Assembly: GCA_014898425.1 (NCBI GenBank)
Contig: RCSZ01000003.1
Span: forward strand, 2,356,001 to 2,420,000
Source: Botryotinia globosa
Taxonomy: Eukaryota; Ascomycota; Leotiomycetes; Helotiales; Sclerotiniaceae
Direction: 5' to 3'
DNA: 64,000 bases
Under the pieces are notes generated by a model. The model saw only the letters and a list, made by a program, of their open reading frames with translations. It made no database searches and was not told where the DNA came from. Each line of letters starts with the position of its first letter. Position 1 is the stretch's first letter. Positions 11,768 to 22,409 of the stretch are shown one piece after another. Both the position numbers and the translations under genes were made by a program.

Positions 11768-13509
11768 CTTCCCACGAGGCCGTATAAGAATTTTTGAAAG
11801 TGGCAAACAAAGTGCAAAGAAAGGAGCAATTGTAAGGGTCGTATGTGGAGTGAGTGAGTGTAAAGTGATCTGAAAATAATAAGAAATTAGGGACAGGAAA
11901 GGCTTGAGCGTGCGATATTCAGTTGTTGCCAAGGAAGAGATTCTTGTAATCATATAGAACGCATCTAGATATAATAAATGTAGCTCGCTGGAGGCTCCGT
12001 ATCACCAACCGACGGTCCGAATCCCGTGCTAAAATTACTGCCCGCAATTCGAAATGAGCTAGTTTGTACGGCTTCAGTGAATACATCAAAATTTTCCACG
12101 CTAAGAGTAAATGGATGGCGCTGGTACCAATTTTCATAGGACCCTACCTCTTCAGAACACAGGCATTCTTGTCAGAGGATCATATCTAGCCCACATACTT
12201 TCTCTATACCTACCTAGGTACCTACCTATCTAGAACGGAGAACTTCGAGGCTCCTTCGCCAAAGACCAATGGCCTAGGAATGATAGCACATTTCATTGCA
12301 GGCTAGCTTTAACCAATAAGCGAAGCAGCACTATATAATCGATGCAATACTGTTCAATCTTAGGGTTCTAAGCGAAGTATTGTACCTTGAACCCTAATCT
12401 CATCTGTTGGAAGTTTAAAACATCTCAGAATTCTTTCCCCTGTCCCGTAATGTGAAGATGTTGGATAGAAGGATGTAGTAATATCTGATTTGAAGTGAGA
12501 GAGTTCTATCATCCATCTATTGGAAGGAAAATGATATTGTTTTTCATTCTGTTTCGTCAAATCTAGGCTCAATATGAATAGTTCAAAGTCAATAGAGAAA
12601 TCATCTATCTGCCCACCGAGGTAATATTCGGAAGATCCTACCTAGGTACATGTGACACAACTAATTCTAAGATTTGAGTGAATAATACTCATTGGCTAGT
12701 GTTATTGATATAGCTAGCCACTCAAAGTGAAAGAAGAGGATTGGAGAATCCACTTGGACATCACGTGGTGACCAAAGGGTGTCGAATTTGAGCCAAGAAC
12801 TATCGAATGAACCTTCTGATCACCTGTTCTCGGGACTCGTTAAGATGAGAATAACGCATTCGATGATATAAAAGGCAAGACTTCGCAGAAGCAAGTGAAT
12901 AGAAAAGTTGGAACATACGTTCGAGGAGATCTGTGATTGAAGGAAAGATTGTGTACATGAGTGGAAAAATCCATTCAGTCATTCGGACCATTCAAAAACA
13001 CAGGCTTCAAATCGCAGTGAAATCTGCAACGTAACGGTTTGTTACGCCAGGCCAGATGGATGCTAGCAAAAAAGAGACTTCATGAGATCCAAAAGACAGT
13101 CTTATTTTCACCAGGAAGTTATATACACCACCTGTAAACTACTTTTGCAAACCCAATCTTTCAATCGGAATGTTTCCAGAAATATTCATGTTTGTGATGA
13201 AGTTCATGAAAATCATTGCAAAAAGGTCTTAGGGCGGTGAGACTGATATCCAAAGCAGGGGCAAGCAGCGAGATTAATCTTATAACAATATTGAATGTTC
13301 ACTACTATTCTCTTATATGGTTAGGAAAATTCAAAATTCAAAAATCGATTATCCATTATTTAATAATTAATACATGAGTACCAGATATGAGTATAAGAGC
13401 AATTACATAGCTTCCTTGAGCCTGGCAAGGCCTGGTATCCTTTTTGTCTGCAACTCGCAAACCACACACAATTGATTAAGATAGTCAGCAGAAAAAGCAC
13501 CCATGAAGC
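11768..13509. other. intergenic, upstream of the P450; no gene seen
   Basis: This region includes the P450 promoter. Two exact copies of the palindrome TACCTAGGTA occur at 12211-12220 and 12639-12648, in runs of ACCTACC. Short open frames near 12360-12990 have no recognisable content. Confidence 0.5.
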
Positions 13510-13512
13510 TTA

Positions 13513-14202
13513 GAGCTCGTTTGATTGCAAAATCCGCACTGAATCCACTAAAATAATCTGCTTTTTATATTACCACAGATTCTATAATAATAATAATTCG
13601 CTTCAAAAAGAATAGATTATTGATCTATAATTTTATAATTTGTATATCAAATCTATTATAAAATCTATAAAAATAAAAGGAAATGAAATATATATATATA
13701 TAATATATATATAAATTAAATAAAATAATTCGAATTTTCAATTTGTTATTACTATTTGAATAATTGAATAAGCAAATGTAAGAATAATTTCATTTAAATT
13801 TAAATATAATTATAAATTCTAATTCAAAATGAATTTATAGCTTTAAACTTTATTTATTATAACTTTAGATTTTATTTATTAAAACTTTAGATTTTAAAGT
13901 TTATAAAAGTTTATAAAAAGAGTGGATTATTTCAATAGATTTAATAAAACCTATTTTTTTAATCCTTGTTTTCAATCTATACTTTTATTTTTTTATACAA
14001 ATTTATTAAAAAATATAGATTATTTAATATCATTTTAAAATGATTTATTCTTTTTCTATTTCAAAATATATTAAATTCATTGAAACATAAATTATTTAAT
14101 AAAATCCGCGATTTAATATTCAAATATAAATTCAAAATCTGTTTTCAAAAAGAGCGGAATATTCAATAGATTCAGCGCGAATTTATACATCCAAACTAAC
14201 CC
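13513..14202. mobile_element. Harbinger-like TIR element, AT-rich and non-coding (690 bp)
   Basis: The ends form imperfect inverted repeats of about 40 bp. The left end begins GAGCTCGTTTGATTG. The reverse complement of the right end begins GGGTTAGTTTGGATG. Further in, both share a CGCRCTGAATCYAYT block. Many of the differences are C/T or G/A, as expected from RIP. Both ends are flanked by TTA (13510-13512 and 14203-14205), the 3-bp target duplication typical of PIF/Harbinger elements, and the GTTTGG-like terminus also fits. The inside is very AT-rich with repeats of an AGATT / GCGGATTATT type and no coding sequence, so this is a MITE or a collapsed relic. The superfamily is inferred from the duplication length and termini only. 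Confidence 0.62.
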
Positions 14203-14205
14203 TTA

Positions 14206-15249
14206 AACTTCGCAACCATCATCATCCGAGACACTCTTATCAGGCTGTTCCTAAGCTTGAGCCTATGAAGTCTTCAGACAACTTTGTCTCTAGTGAGATT
14301 GATAGTGTTCACAGTCTGGGGCAATTTTCTAGCACAAGTATCTATTCCGAAGTATAGGATAGACTGTTCGGCTAGGAAGCCGCGGACCATTGTAGTCTTC
14401 CGAAATTGAAAGGCTAAAAACGGATGCTTCAGTACCTGAACTGTAAAGTTATGTGTTATAGGAGGCCAAAACAAGCTGTGGATACCTGAAGACTTTGTAC
14501 ACATCTTGAATGGGTTGCTACACAGGTGTGTATAGGTTCCTATGGAATGTATATCTCAACCTCGAAAATCGAGGGCAGATACATTTCCCACTAGTGTATG
14601 TAAGCAAAATTGATTGGCCTGCGGCAAACCCTACAACATGTTGCGCCCTACGCGATTTCGAGAGCTTTAGCTCAACGACCACTTGTCACTTCACTTGTCA
14701 AGATTTTTGATCTCAATTACATGCATTCAACTAAGACTTCTCGACTGAATGAGCAATCCTCATATGGTGGACTGTTGGGATAACTTATACACCCTTAACA
14801 ATTTCATTTTCAACATCACAAATCCTCTATACAGTTATTTTGCAATATCTAGGTATTCTGACGAGTATGTTTTGAAAACAAAGCACCATGTCTTGATGAT
14901 TGCTACCCTAGTAGGGATATACAAATCAAAAAACACATCATTACAAAATTGAAAGCTACAATTTATGATGAATTTAAATATTTTCTGAGTTCTGAGCTTT
15001 GTTCATGTGAGAAACCGGCACAGCTGCAGGTACTTTAGATACAAAACCCACAGTGGCCACACAATCCAATGTTTGATGGATTCCTTGATTCTTCTTTCCC
15101 ACGGTTGCAATTTTGTGTTATGTCGTTCCACTCAAGCTTATCGATGCAACATGTTACGTTTAAGCTTCATAATATGCTTTGATCTAAAAGCCACCACCTC
15201 CCTCTTATTCTCTTCTCTTCTCTTCTTTCCCCAAGAACTGCTGAGGTCT
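14206..15249. other. intergenic, upstream of the GMC pseudogene
   Basis: No gene is supported. A frame near 15149-15230 with a hydrophobic start (LLFSSLLFFPQ) could be the degraded signal-peptide exon of the following GMC oxidoreductase, but no splice joins it cleanly. Confidence 0.4.
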
Positions 15250-17520
15250 CAACCACAACACGGTACATCAAGAGAACTTCGATGCTAACGAATCTTATGA
15301 TTACATCATTTGCGGGTTTGAATTTCCCCCTCCCCTTCTCGAATATCGTAAACATCCAGCTAATTACTCATCTAGTGGCGGAACCTCAGGCTCTGTAATC
15401 GCAGCTCGACTTGCACAGAATTCTAATGTATCTATTCTCATTGTTGAAGCCGGGACTAGCAATGATACATATCCTGCCACTGCAATCCCTGCTGCGTAAG
15501 AACAAAGTCTCAAAAAGTCTATGATAATTCCCATGTGATATAATCTGATTGTCCCAGAGTTTCACAGATACTTGGGAGTGAAGCCGACTGGAACATCAAG
15601 AGCGAGCCTTGTAAAAAGCTCGAAAATCGTCGGTTGCATCTTACAAGGGGAAAGTAAGTCTTTAGAGTGTTCTAATTTCGGCCTGTGAGATCTAACTCTG
15701 AAGTAAAGGTTTCTTGGTGGAAGCAGCGGTTGTAATGGTACGCTAGCTATTCGTGGAAATCGAAAAGACTACGATAATTGGGGTCTTGAAGGTTGGAGTG
15801 GAGATGAGATGTTCAAATACATGTCAAAGGTACGAAATTATCAATAATTCATTTTAGTTTATTTAGAGGTGATTGAGAACTTCATTCATATTGATTGATC
15901 CACCTTCCACATCGCCCCCAAATGGGCCGTCATGACTAAATATCATTAACATCCCCCTAGTCTGAAACATTCCACAACACGCCATGGTCGATGCCGAGAA
16001 AGATACACATGGATACGATGGTCCTATCGTCACATCTGCCCATGATCCAGCACTGATTTCAAATCTTGTGCTTGAATCGTATCAATCAATGGGGCTACCC
16101 TTAATTCCAGATATGTTTAGTACCGGCAAAAGTGCTCATGGCTGCGTACATGCTGCTAGATCGGTCTCCCAAGGCACTCGTACTATTTCTACAGATTATA
16201 TCACAAGCGCCATGAAAAATTCAGGCATATCAATTAAAACGAACACTTATATTGATCGCATTAGTCTTGAAACAGATATCGCTGGTGCGCTGCGAGCCAA
16301 TGGTGTATTCTTACAAGATATCACCGGACAGAAATCTTTCATTAAAGCTCACGAAGAAGTGATCATCTCAGCAGGAACATATGGAAGTCCAGCAATCCTC
16401 CTTCGATCTGGAATTGGTTCCAAACAAGAAGTTGAAAAGCTTGGAATACAAAGCCAAGTTGATCTCCCAGGTGTCGGAAAAAACTTGATGGATCATTTGG
16501 TAAACATAATTTCTATTTATTCGATAAGCTCATTCATGTTCACTTTTAAATTGCTCAATGTACCTTTTCTCTCCTCGCAAAACTTGCTTTATATCTAATT
16601 CAAAACTAGGTGTTCTTTCATTCTATGAAGTCTCCAAGCCAGCGCTCACCAATGACCATCTTATGTGGCAAGCCGGCGGAAAAGACAAATCCTTAGCACA
16701 GTATAAAACCGACAAAACCGGGGTTTTCTCTCAATTCCCATTTGGAACTTTTGCATTTGCTCGTCTAGACTCCAGACTCTCAGATTCTCCCCTCTGGAAC
16801 TCCGCTTCCCGCGTTAAAGATCTCGATCTAATGGGTCTCTCACTCACCCAGCCCCACGTCGAATTCTGGAACATAGAATGATATAGTCCGAAATACATGT
16901 TTAGGGACTTCCCCCCAGATGGCAAGTATGCGTTTGCAATGGCTACAGAATTCTTTGCACCACGATCACGAGGTGAAGTCAGTCTCAAGTCAAGCGACTC
17001 GACGGAAACCCCTATCGTAAATCACCGCTATCTTGAAGATCCCTTGGATATGCTCGTATTTAGCGAGGGGTGTCGCATGGCGAATGAAATTGCAACGAGG
17101 GAATAGGGGCGAAGGATATTGTGATCGGATCATAGCCACGATCTAGAAATCATCACACGTTTACTACTCGAGAAGAATGGGTACCTATCATCAGATCCAA
17201 TGCAGATACATCTAAATCTCCTCTTTCCTAGAAGTGGTACTGTCTTGTTTGAACATCCATCTGTCTCATCTACATTACACATATTCTCAATCAGCTAACT
17301 CAAATTCCTAGTTCTAGGCTATCATCCAGCCGGAACTTGCAAGATGGGAAGACCAGACGATCCTCTGGCTGTACTTGACGAAAACCTCAAAGTGCGCGGG
17401 ATCACCAATCTTCGAGTCGCAGATGCAAGCGTGATGTCATCTCTCATCGGAGGACATCCTCAAATGCCCGTTTATGGAATCACTGAAAAGGCTGCGGATC
17501 TTACTATTTCTGACAATTGA
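15250..17520 (+). pseudogene. GMC (glucose-methanol-choline) oxidoreductase, broken
   Basis: This is a flavin-dependent oxidoreductase of the GMC family, recognisable almost end to end but disabled. The FAD-binding segment YDYIICGG / GTSGSVIAARLA is split by a 60-nt intron (15316-15375). Further blocks are LGGSSGCNG, the second GMC signature in HEEVIISAGTYGSPAIL, and the C-terminal YHPAGTCKMG with VADASVM and GGHPQMPVYGI, ending at 17520. The lesions I see are a one-base frameshift near 15985, a probable second near 16623, a TGA at 16879-16881 where the frame otherwise continues, a frameshift near 17100-17110, and a TAG at 17133-17135 in the resumed frame. Five separate breaks argue against sequencing error. 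Splice sites are largely intact, so inactivation seems fairly recent. The N-terminal exon is uncertain. Confidence 0.85.
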
Positions 17521-19636
17521 TTGAGGCTTCATAGTGGGAGATTTCGTGACAAGATGATGAGCATGTCTCTGGTACACTCGTGGGTGCGCGAATGGATAAG
17601 ACACGGCCAACAATGACTCAAACTTGGCAATATTTCTTGGAGTATCAGTTTAAATACTTTAAAATTTGATAACAAAGATACAGATTATGATATTCAACAA
17701 CTAAGAACTCAATTTACTGTCAACCTTGAAAGTTGAGAAGAGTTTTATTAGTTCATGTATTCGTTGGTATTTCTGATCATACAATGTCAATACGAAGCAC
17801 TCCAAATAGTAGTAAAAGGAATTCATAGCATAGTCCATAAAATAACTACTCAACTTCTTCAACAATTACCTGAATCCCAAAATCCCACAATACAATCCAA
17901 TACAATCCAAGCTTAAGCATCCTAATCCATGGTGAACGAATGTTAATTCAACTCAATTTTGATCAGCAGAATCGTTGAATACACAGTACCACATAACCAA
18001 AAATTCCACGAGTAGAAATCACAAAATTTACTTGAAAATTATCAAATCATATCATCTTATATCACATAGAAACCCAGCATCAGCCAGGGTGTGGGAACTT
18101 CGAAGCGCGCCCTCTCGCCTCGCCCCTGAGTGTGCTTTCCGCCCCCCTACTTGCGCTACCTATCTACTTTGGTTTCTTCAGACTCTGTCAATATACATCA
18201 CTCATAACATTAGCGGCAGAAATTATATATTCATTTATTTATTTATCCCTCTATCTATATAAAAACCCATCCTATACCCTTTACACCCTTTCCTCTCCCA
18301 CCTCGTCTCCCACCTCGTCTCCCACCTCCTCTCCCACCTCCTCCCCTAAGACCACTATACCTTCTACCTTCTATTCTCTACTTTCTACTCTCTCCTTCCT
18401 TCATTCTCCTTTCTCCCCCCACCTTTTCTCTCCCTAATATATATATATACACTTATATAATCAAATCTCAGAAAAGAGAGTTAAAAACCATCTCTCCCTC
18501 TCTCCCTCTCTCCCTCTCTCCCTCTCTCCCTCTCTCCCTCTCTCCCTCTCTCCCTCTCTCCCTCTCTCCCTCTCTCCCTCTCTCCCTCTCTCCCTCTCTC
18601 CCTCTCTCCCTCTCTCCCTCAAACTCACATATAGCTAGGGAGATAGCATAACTCATCCCATCCCACATCTCATCCCACCCAAGCCACTTTCATCACATCA
18701 AACACATCAAAAACATTCACGACAATCAAACTTCAAATGATTCATAAAGATAAAATACACACATAAGATTACAATTCTCATTCTCCGCACCAAACAAGAA
18801 GAACAACAAGAACACGAATAACAATACCACCAAGACAATGTAATAATAATACAATAAATACAGTACAATACAGTACAATAAATACAGCAAGCAAGCAAGC
18901 AAGCAACAAATAACGTACAACGTATAAAGCATAACAACCCAACAAGATAGCTAGCTAATTAAGCCCCATCCCATCTGATCCCCTCTGAGTAAAGTTTTCT
19001 ACCAAACCCAAAAACGCCTCGTTTCGCTTGCTTTCGTAGTGTAATAGTGCTGAGACTACCTATGCATGTACATGCGGATATACAATCCCAAGGATGTGGT
19101 GCGATGCGATGTGATGTGATATTCCTGCCGTTCCCAGATATGAATTTCCGTTCTTCCATCCATCCATCCATCATTCAATCATCCATTCATCATAAATGCT
19201 CCCCAAAGAAACACATCAGCCACAGCTCAAAGTAAGTAAAAAACTCTGTTCCCTTGTGATACGCCCACCGAAACTTCCATCATTCAGCGCATATCATCGG
19301 AGATTCCCGATTTGAAAGATACCCATATCACGGGGCTTATGGATGGCGGGTTTCCTAATTTCTCGGGCGTGGTAATATTTCGTTAGGTGCATTTATCCTA
19401 TTATCGTGATATCCATTCCGGATCGCACGCCCATCAGGCCCCAAGCACAAAATAATAACATACAAAAATATACAAAAACGCCGTAATAATCATAGCAAGG
19501 CTGTGTCAGAGCAGGAATGGATCCTTCCACCTAAATTTTTTGCCTAAAGGTAGCCAGCCAACGCCTAAATGTGGGTAAGATACAACATAAAAGTCGTCAA
19601 GTCATTAGCCGAGGCAATATCCCCTCTGGTATGAAA
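17521..19636. other. gene-poor region with simple-sequence tracts
   Basis: No gene is supported. The region is rich in C/T on the plus strand from about 18250, includes a long CTCTCCCT tract described separately, and ends downstream of the minus-strand gene at 19637. The frames here are products of the repeats. Confidence 0.5.
18491..18620. repeat. 8-bp microsatellite (TCTCCCTC)n, homopyrimidine
   Basis: About 16 near-perfect copies of an 8-bp unit form an uninterrupted pyrimidine tract on the plus strand (purine on the minus strand). Less regular pyrimidine-rich DNA precedes it from about 18290 to 18430, including four copies of a CTCCCACCTCGT-like unit. Confidence 0.9.
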
Positions 19637-20773
19637 TCAAGAACGAAAGCGGCTCGCACTTCTTTCCTGAATCTGCTGTTCTGTCGTAACGTATAATCGG
19701 TCTAGGTAAGACATGGCTTCCGCGTCCTTCAAAATTTTAGCTACCTGAATCCCGGCGGAAATTAGCTGGAGGATATTCCTATCATCCTTTAATGGGCGTG
19801 ATTGATGCTTTGCAGCATGTCTCATTTCCAGGCTATTTTCCAAGATGGTAACAAATTGCTTTATCTGGCCATTATATAATACCCGGGCGGGTATGCGTCT
19901 CTTGGTTGCGAGACGTTTGAGAAGGTACACCCACTCCGTCCATTCACGATCTTGGGGTCGTTCCACGGGTCGACAGCTGTCACTTAGAGGAATAGGAAAC
20001 TGGTACTTGGCCACAAAGTCAAAAGCACACTGTGACAACCGGTCATTGACTCTGTTGAGGACACTATCCTGTTCCTGTACCACAAGGTTTGTGGGAAGAT
20101 GCGGCAAATCTCTCTCCTGCTGGGCAATGTATTCCGGGGGTGGTCGTTGTAAGAATTGATGCGGTCCATCGAATTCATCCCTATTAGATGGACGTCTTTG
20201 AGAATGGCCTTTCCCATCACTTCTTGCTTTTCCGGATGACCGATTGACGGAGTCTAGCGTGTAATCCGTTGGGCTGGGAGATGCAGCATAATCGTCCATG
20301 TACGTCTCGGGCGAGACTCTGCCTTGAGGCTCCCAACTTGGACCTTGGCTTGTGTAAGAACCATAACTTGGTCCTGCGGTTCCATATACATTTGATGATG
20401 GGCCAACGCTATAAGCATTCGATCCATAAATTGAGTCCGGGCGGGCGAGAGGACTCGAGGTCATTGGTGCAGTGATAGGGTTGTAAGACGCGCCACTCAG
20501 ATCCGGGGCATATGATGCGCTTTGAGGTTGATTTTCAGCTTCCTTCGTCCCGAATCTGGGATACATGCGTTCTTACCTGGTGTTTGGATAAAAGCCACCA
20601 TCGTAACTCGCGCGATTGCCGGTGGAATATGGGGTCCTTCCTGGTTAGCTCTCGATCATGTAAATTGGCAAATTTGTCGCATACCTTCTCGACGAATCCG
20701 GAAGACTCGTAGGAATCGTACGTCCATAACTAAATTCCGGTTGGGTGTGAATACTTCTTCTGGATGCCATCAT
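19637..20773 (-). CDS. conserved-looking hypothetical protein, disordered N terminus and helical C-terminal domain
   Basis: Three exons (20773-20685, 20636-20577, 20519-19637) give 343 residues. The N-terminal half is low-complexity and rich in Ser, Tyr, Pro and Gly (YGSNAYSVGPSSNVYG, YGSYTSQGPSW) and is probably disordered. The C-terminal half from about residue 190 is a compact, mostly helical domain with DSVLNRVNDRL, REWTEWVYLLKRLATKRRIP and ILQLISAGIQVAKILKD. I do not recognise the family. There is no signal peptide or membrane helix. Both introns (48 and 57 nt) need AAG acceptors to keep the frame: the in-frame TAA at the second donor excludes read-through, and the CAG four bases after the first branch point shifts the frame. 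Starting instead at the downstream Met of exon 3 (20566) is possible but loses the YSTGNRASYDGGFYP segment. Confidence 0.7.
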
Positions 20774-21895
20774 TTTGAGATAACAAGTTTTAATTCCAGG
20801 TCCAAATCCCAAGTCAAGAGGAAACTTGATACTTGTACGATACTATATGAAAAAGAAATGAGATGGAAATTAGAGATAGGTCCTTCTTTGTCGGATGACA
20901 ATTAAATGCAAAATGGCTCCAATATTGGTATGATAGATTGATTGTCCACGATTTAATTAATGGGTCCAGCAAGGATATCCAGATCCAGGAACAGGGGCGG
21001 TGAGTATGCCAGGTGATCCAAGGGTTCTATAATTTTTGAAACAACAAAGCTTTTATGCTATCAATTGATCTGATCTGATCTAATGGGGGGGGGAATGGAA
21101 GAAGAGGTAGGAGGGAATTCGATTATTATATAGACAAACATTCATGGTTTATACAGCTGAAGCTCACTCGAAGCTTGACCGTAAAGATTTGACATATCAG
21201 ACAATAAACTCCGAGACCCTCCAAGCACTGATAGGGCAATCAAGAAAAACACCTAGGAGGAATCAGGAAGCTATGACCTAGGTAGGATGAACAATGAATT
21301 GAACTGCATTGGGGATTCTTGTGCTCCCAATAATCTTGAATTTTCGAATCTTTGAATCTGTGAGAATCGTTGAGAATCTGCCGTCTGCCAGGAAAGCCCG
21401 TTTTCAGATGGAAGATTGGTATTTCTGGCCCCCAAGAAGTGCATTGTCAAGAATTTGGTAAGGATGCTCCCTCGAAACAAAGTTACCCGGTGCTCAAAGA
21501 TCGACGTCGCTCATTCTCTTTCCGCGAAGGCTACATTAGAAATCTTATCGCGAAATGCGATGCGACAACTTACAAGCCAGATAGCATTGGCAAGGACAGA
21601 CCTCGGAGCCAGTGGGATGCTGTCCGCTGTGCTGTTTCGGTATACGGAGTACTGTGTGGCTGCATTAGGCATTATTGGGCAATTTATATCCTTCTTGATC
21701 GCGAACAAGGTGTGACGAGAGCATAAAGTAAAATTATAAGCATGTAACCGGTACCTGGAAGAGAACCGATACCGACACCAACCACCGATCTCAAGCGTGG
21801 CAAGCGCCCCCCAAAAAGGAGATGGAAATTCGAATGGCATAAAAAGTATGGAGAGTTCGGAGAGTGGGTGGAAGATGGGACAAGGAAAGCCCTTG

Positions 21896-22035
21896 GTGTA
21901 TGTATGTATGTATGTATGTGTGTATGTATGTGTGTATGTATGTGTGTATGTATGTGTGTATGTATGTGTGTATGTATGTGTGTATGTATGTGTGTATGTA
22001 TGTGTGTATGTATGTGTGTATGTATGTATGTATGG
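21896..22035. repeat. microsatellite based on TATG, 12-bp higher-order unit
   Basis: A TGTATGTATGTG unit is repeated about 11 times, edged by plain TATG copies. Both strands are open through it (YVCM / HIHT repeats), which is purely a consequence of the repeat. Confidence 0.9.
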
Positions 22036-22183
22036 AGAAGAAGAGATCTCCGGGGCGGTGACGGGGCGTCTATCAACGATGGATGGTATGATGGTATGAG
22101 GCTTTCTCGGGCCCCAAGGTTGACGAATGAATGGGAAGAGAGAGGATGGGAACGATGGAGTCTATTATTGTAGGATTTGAATG

Positions 22184-22228
22184 ATTGGTATTGGTATTGG
22201 TATTGGTATTGGTATTGGTATTGGTATT
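22184..22228. repeat. 6-bp tandem repeat (TTGGTA)n
   Basis: Seven or so perfect copies of a 6-bp unit, about 180 bp before the left end of the mariner-like element. Confidence 0.9.
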
Positions 22229-22409
22229 GAGTGGTGCCGGCATTGATTGGTATTGGTAGTAGCTGCTCAGCTGCTGCTGTACCCTGGAATGTGTTGTATT
22301 ATTTGATCTCTGATTCGATACAAGTCATATAATGGCTATAATCGCCATAATCGCCATCATGGATGGAATCAATATAACATAAATTACATAATCAATGAAA
22401 TAATAAATA

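Larger units (their letters stand above)
20774..22409. other. intergenic with microsatellites, no gene seen
   Basis: The region upstream of the unknown gene holds a GACCTAGGTA copy at 21275-21284 and two microsatellites listed separately. The frames at 21370-22170 arise mostly from the TATG repeat and are not supported as genes. Confidence 0.5.

Noticed and set aside
11970..12045. tRNA-like stretch with GGTCCGAATCCC resembling a B box
   Set aside because: The arms around it do not pair: no 7-bp acceptor stem, no proper D stem, and the T stem is off register.
18468..18668. 66-codon minus-strand frame made of Glu-Arg-Gly repeats
   Set aside because: It is entirely a translation of the 8-bp microsatellite.
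21684..22173. Frames of 65-130 codons with YVCM or HIHT repeats
   Set aside because: Microsatellite translation; open on both strands.
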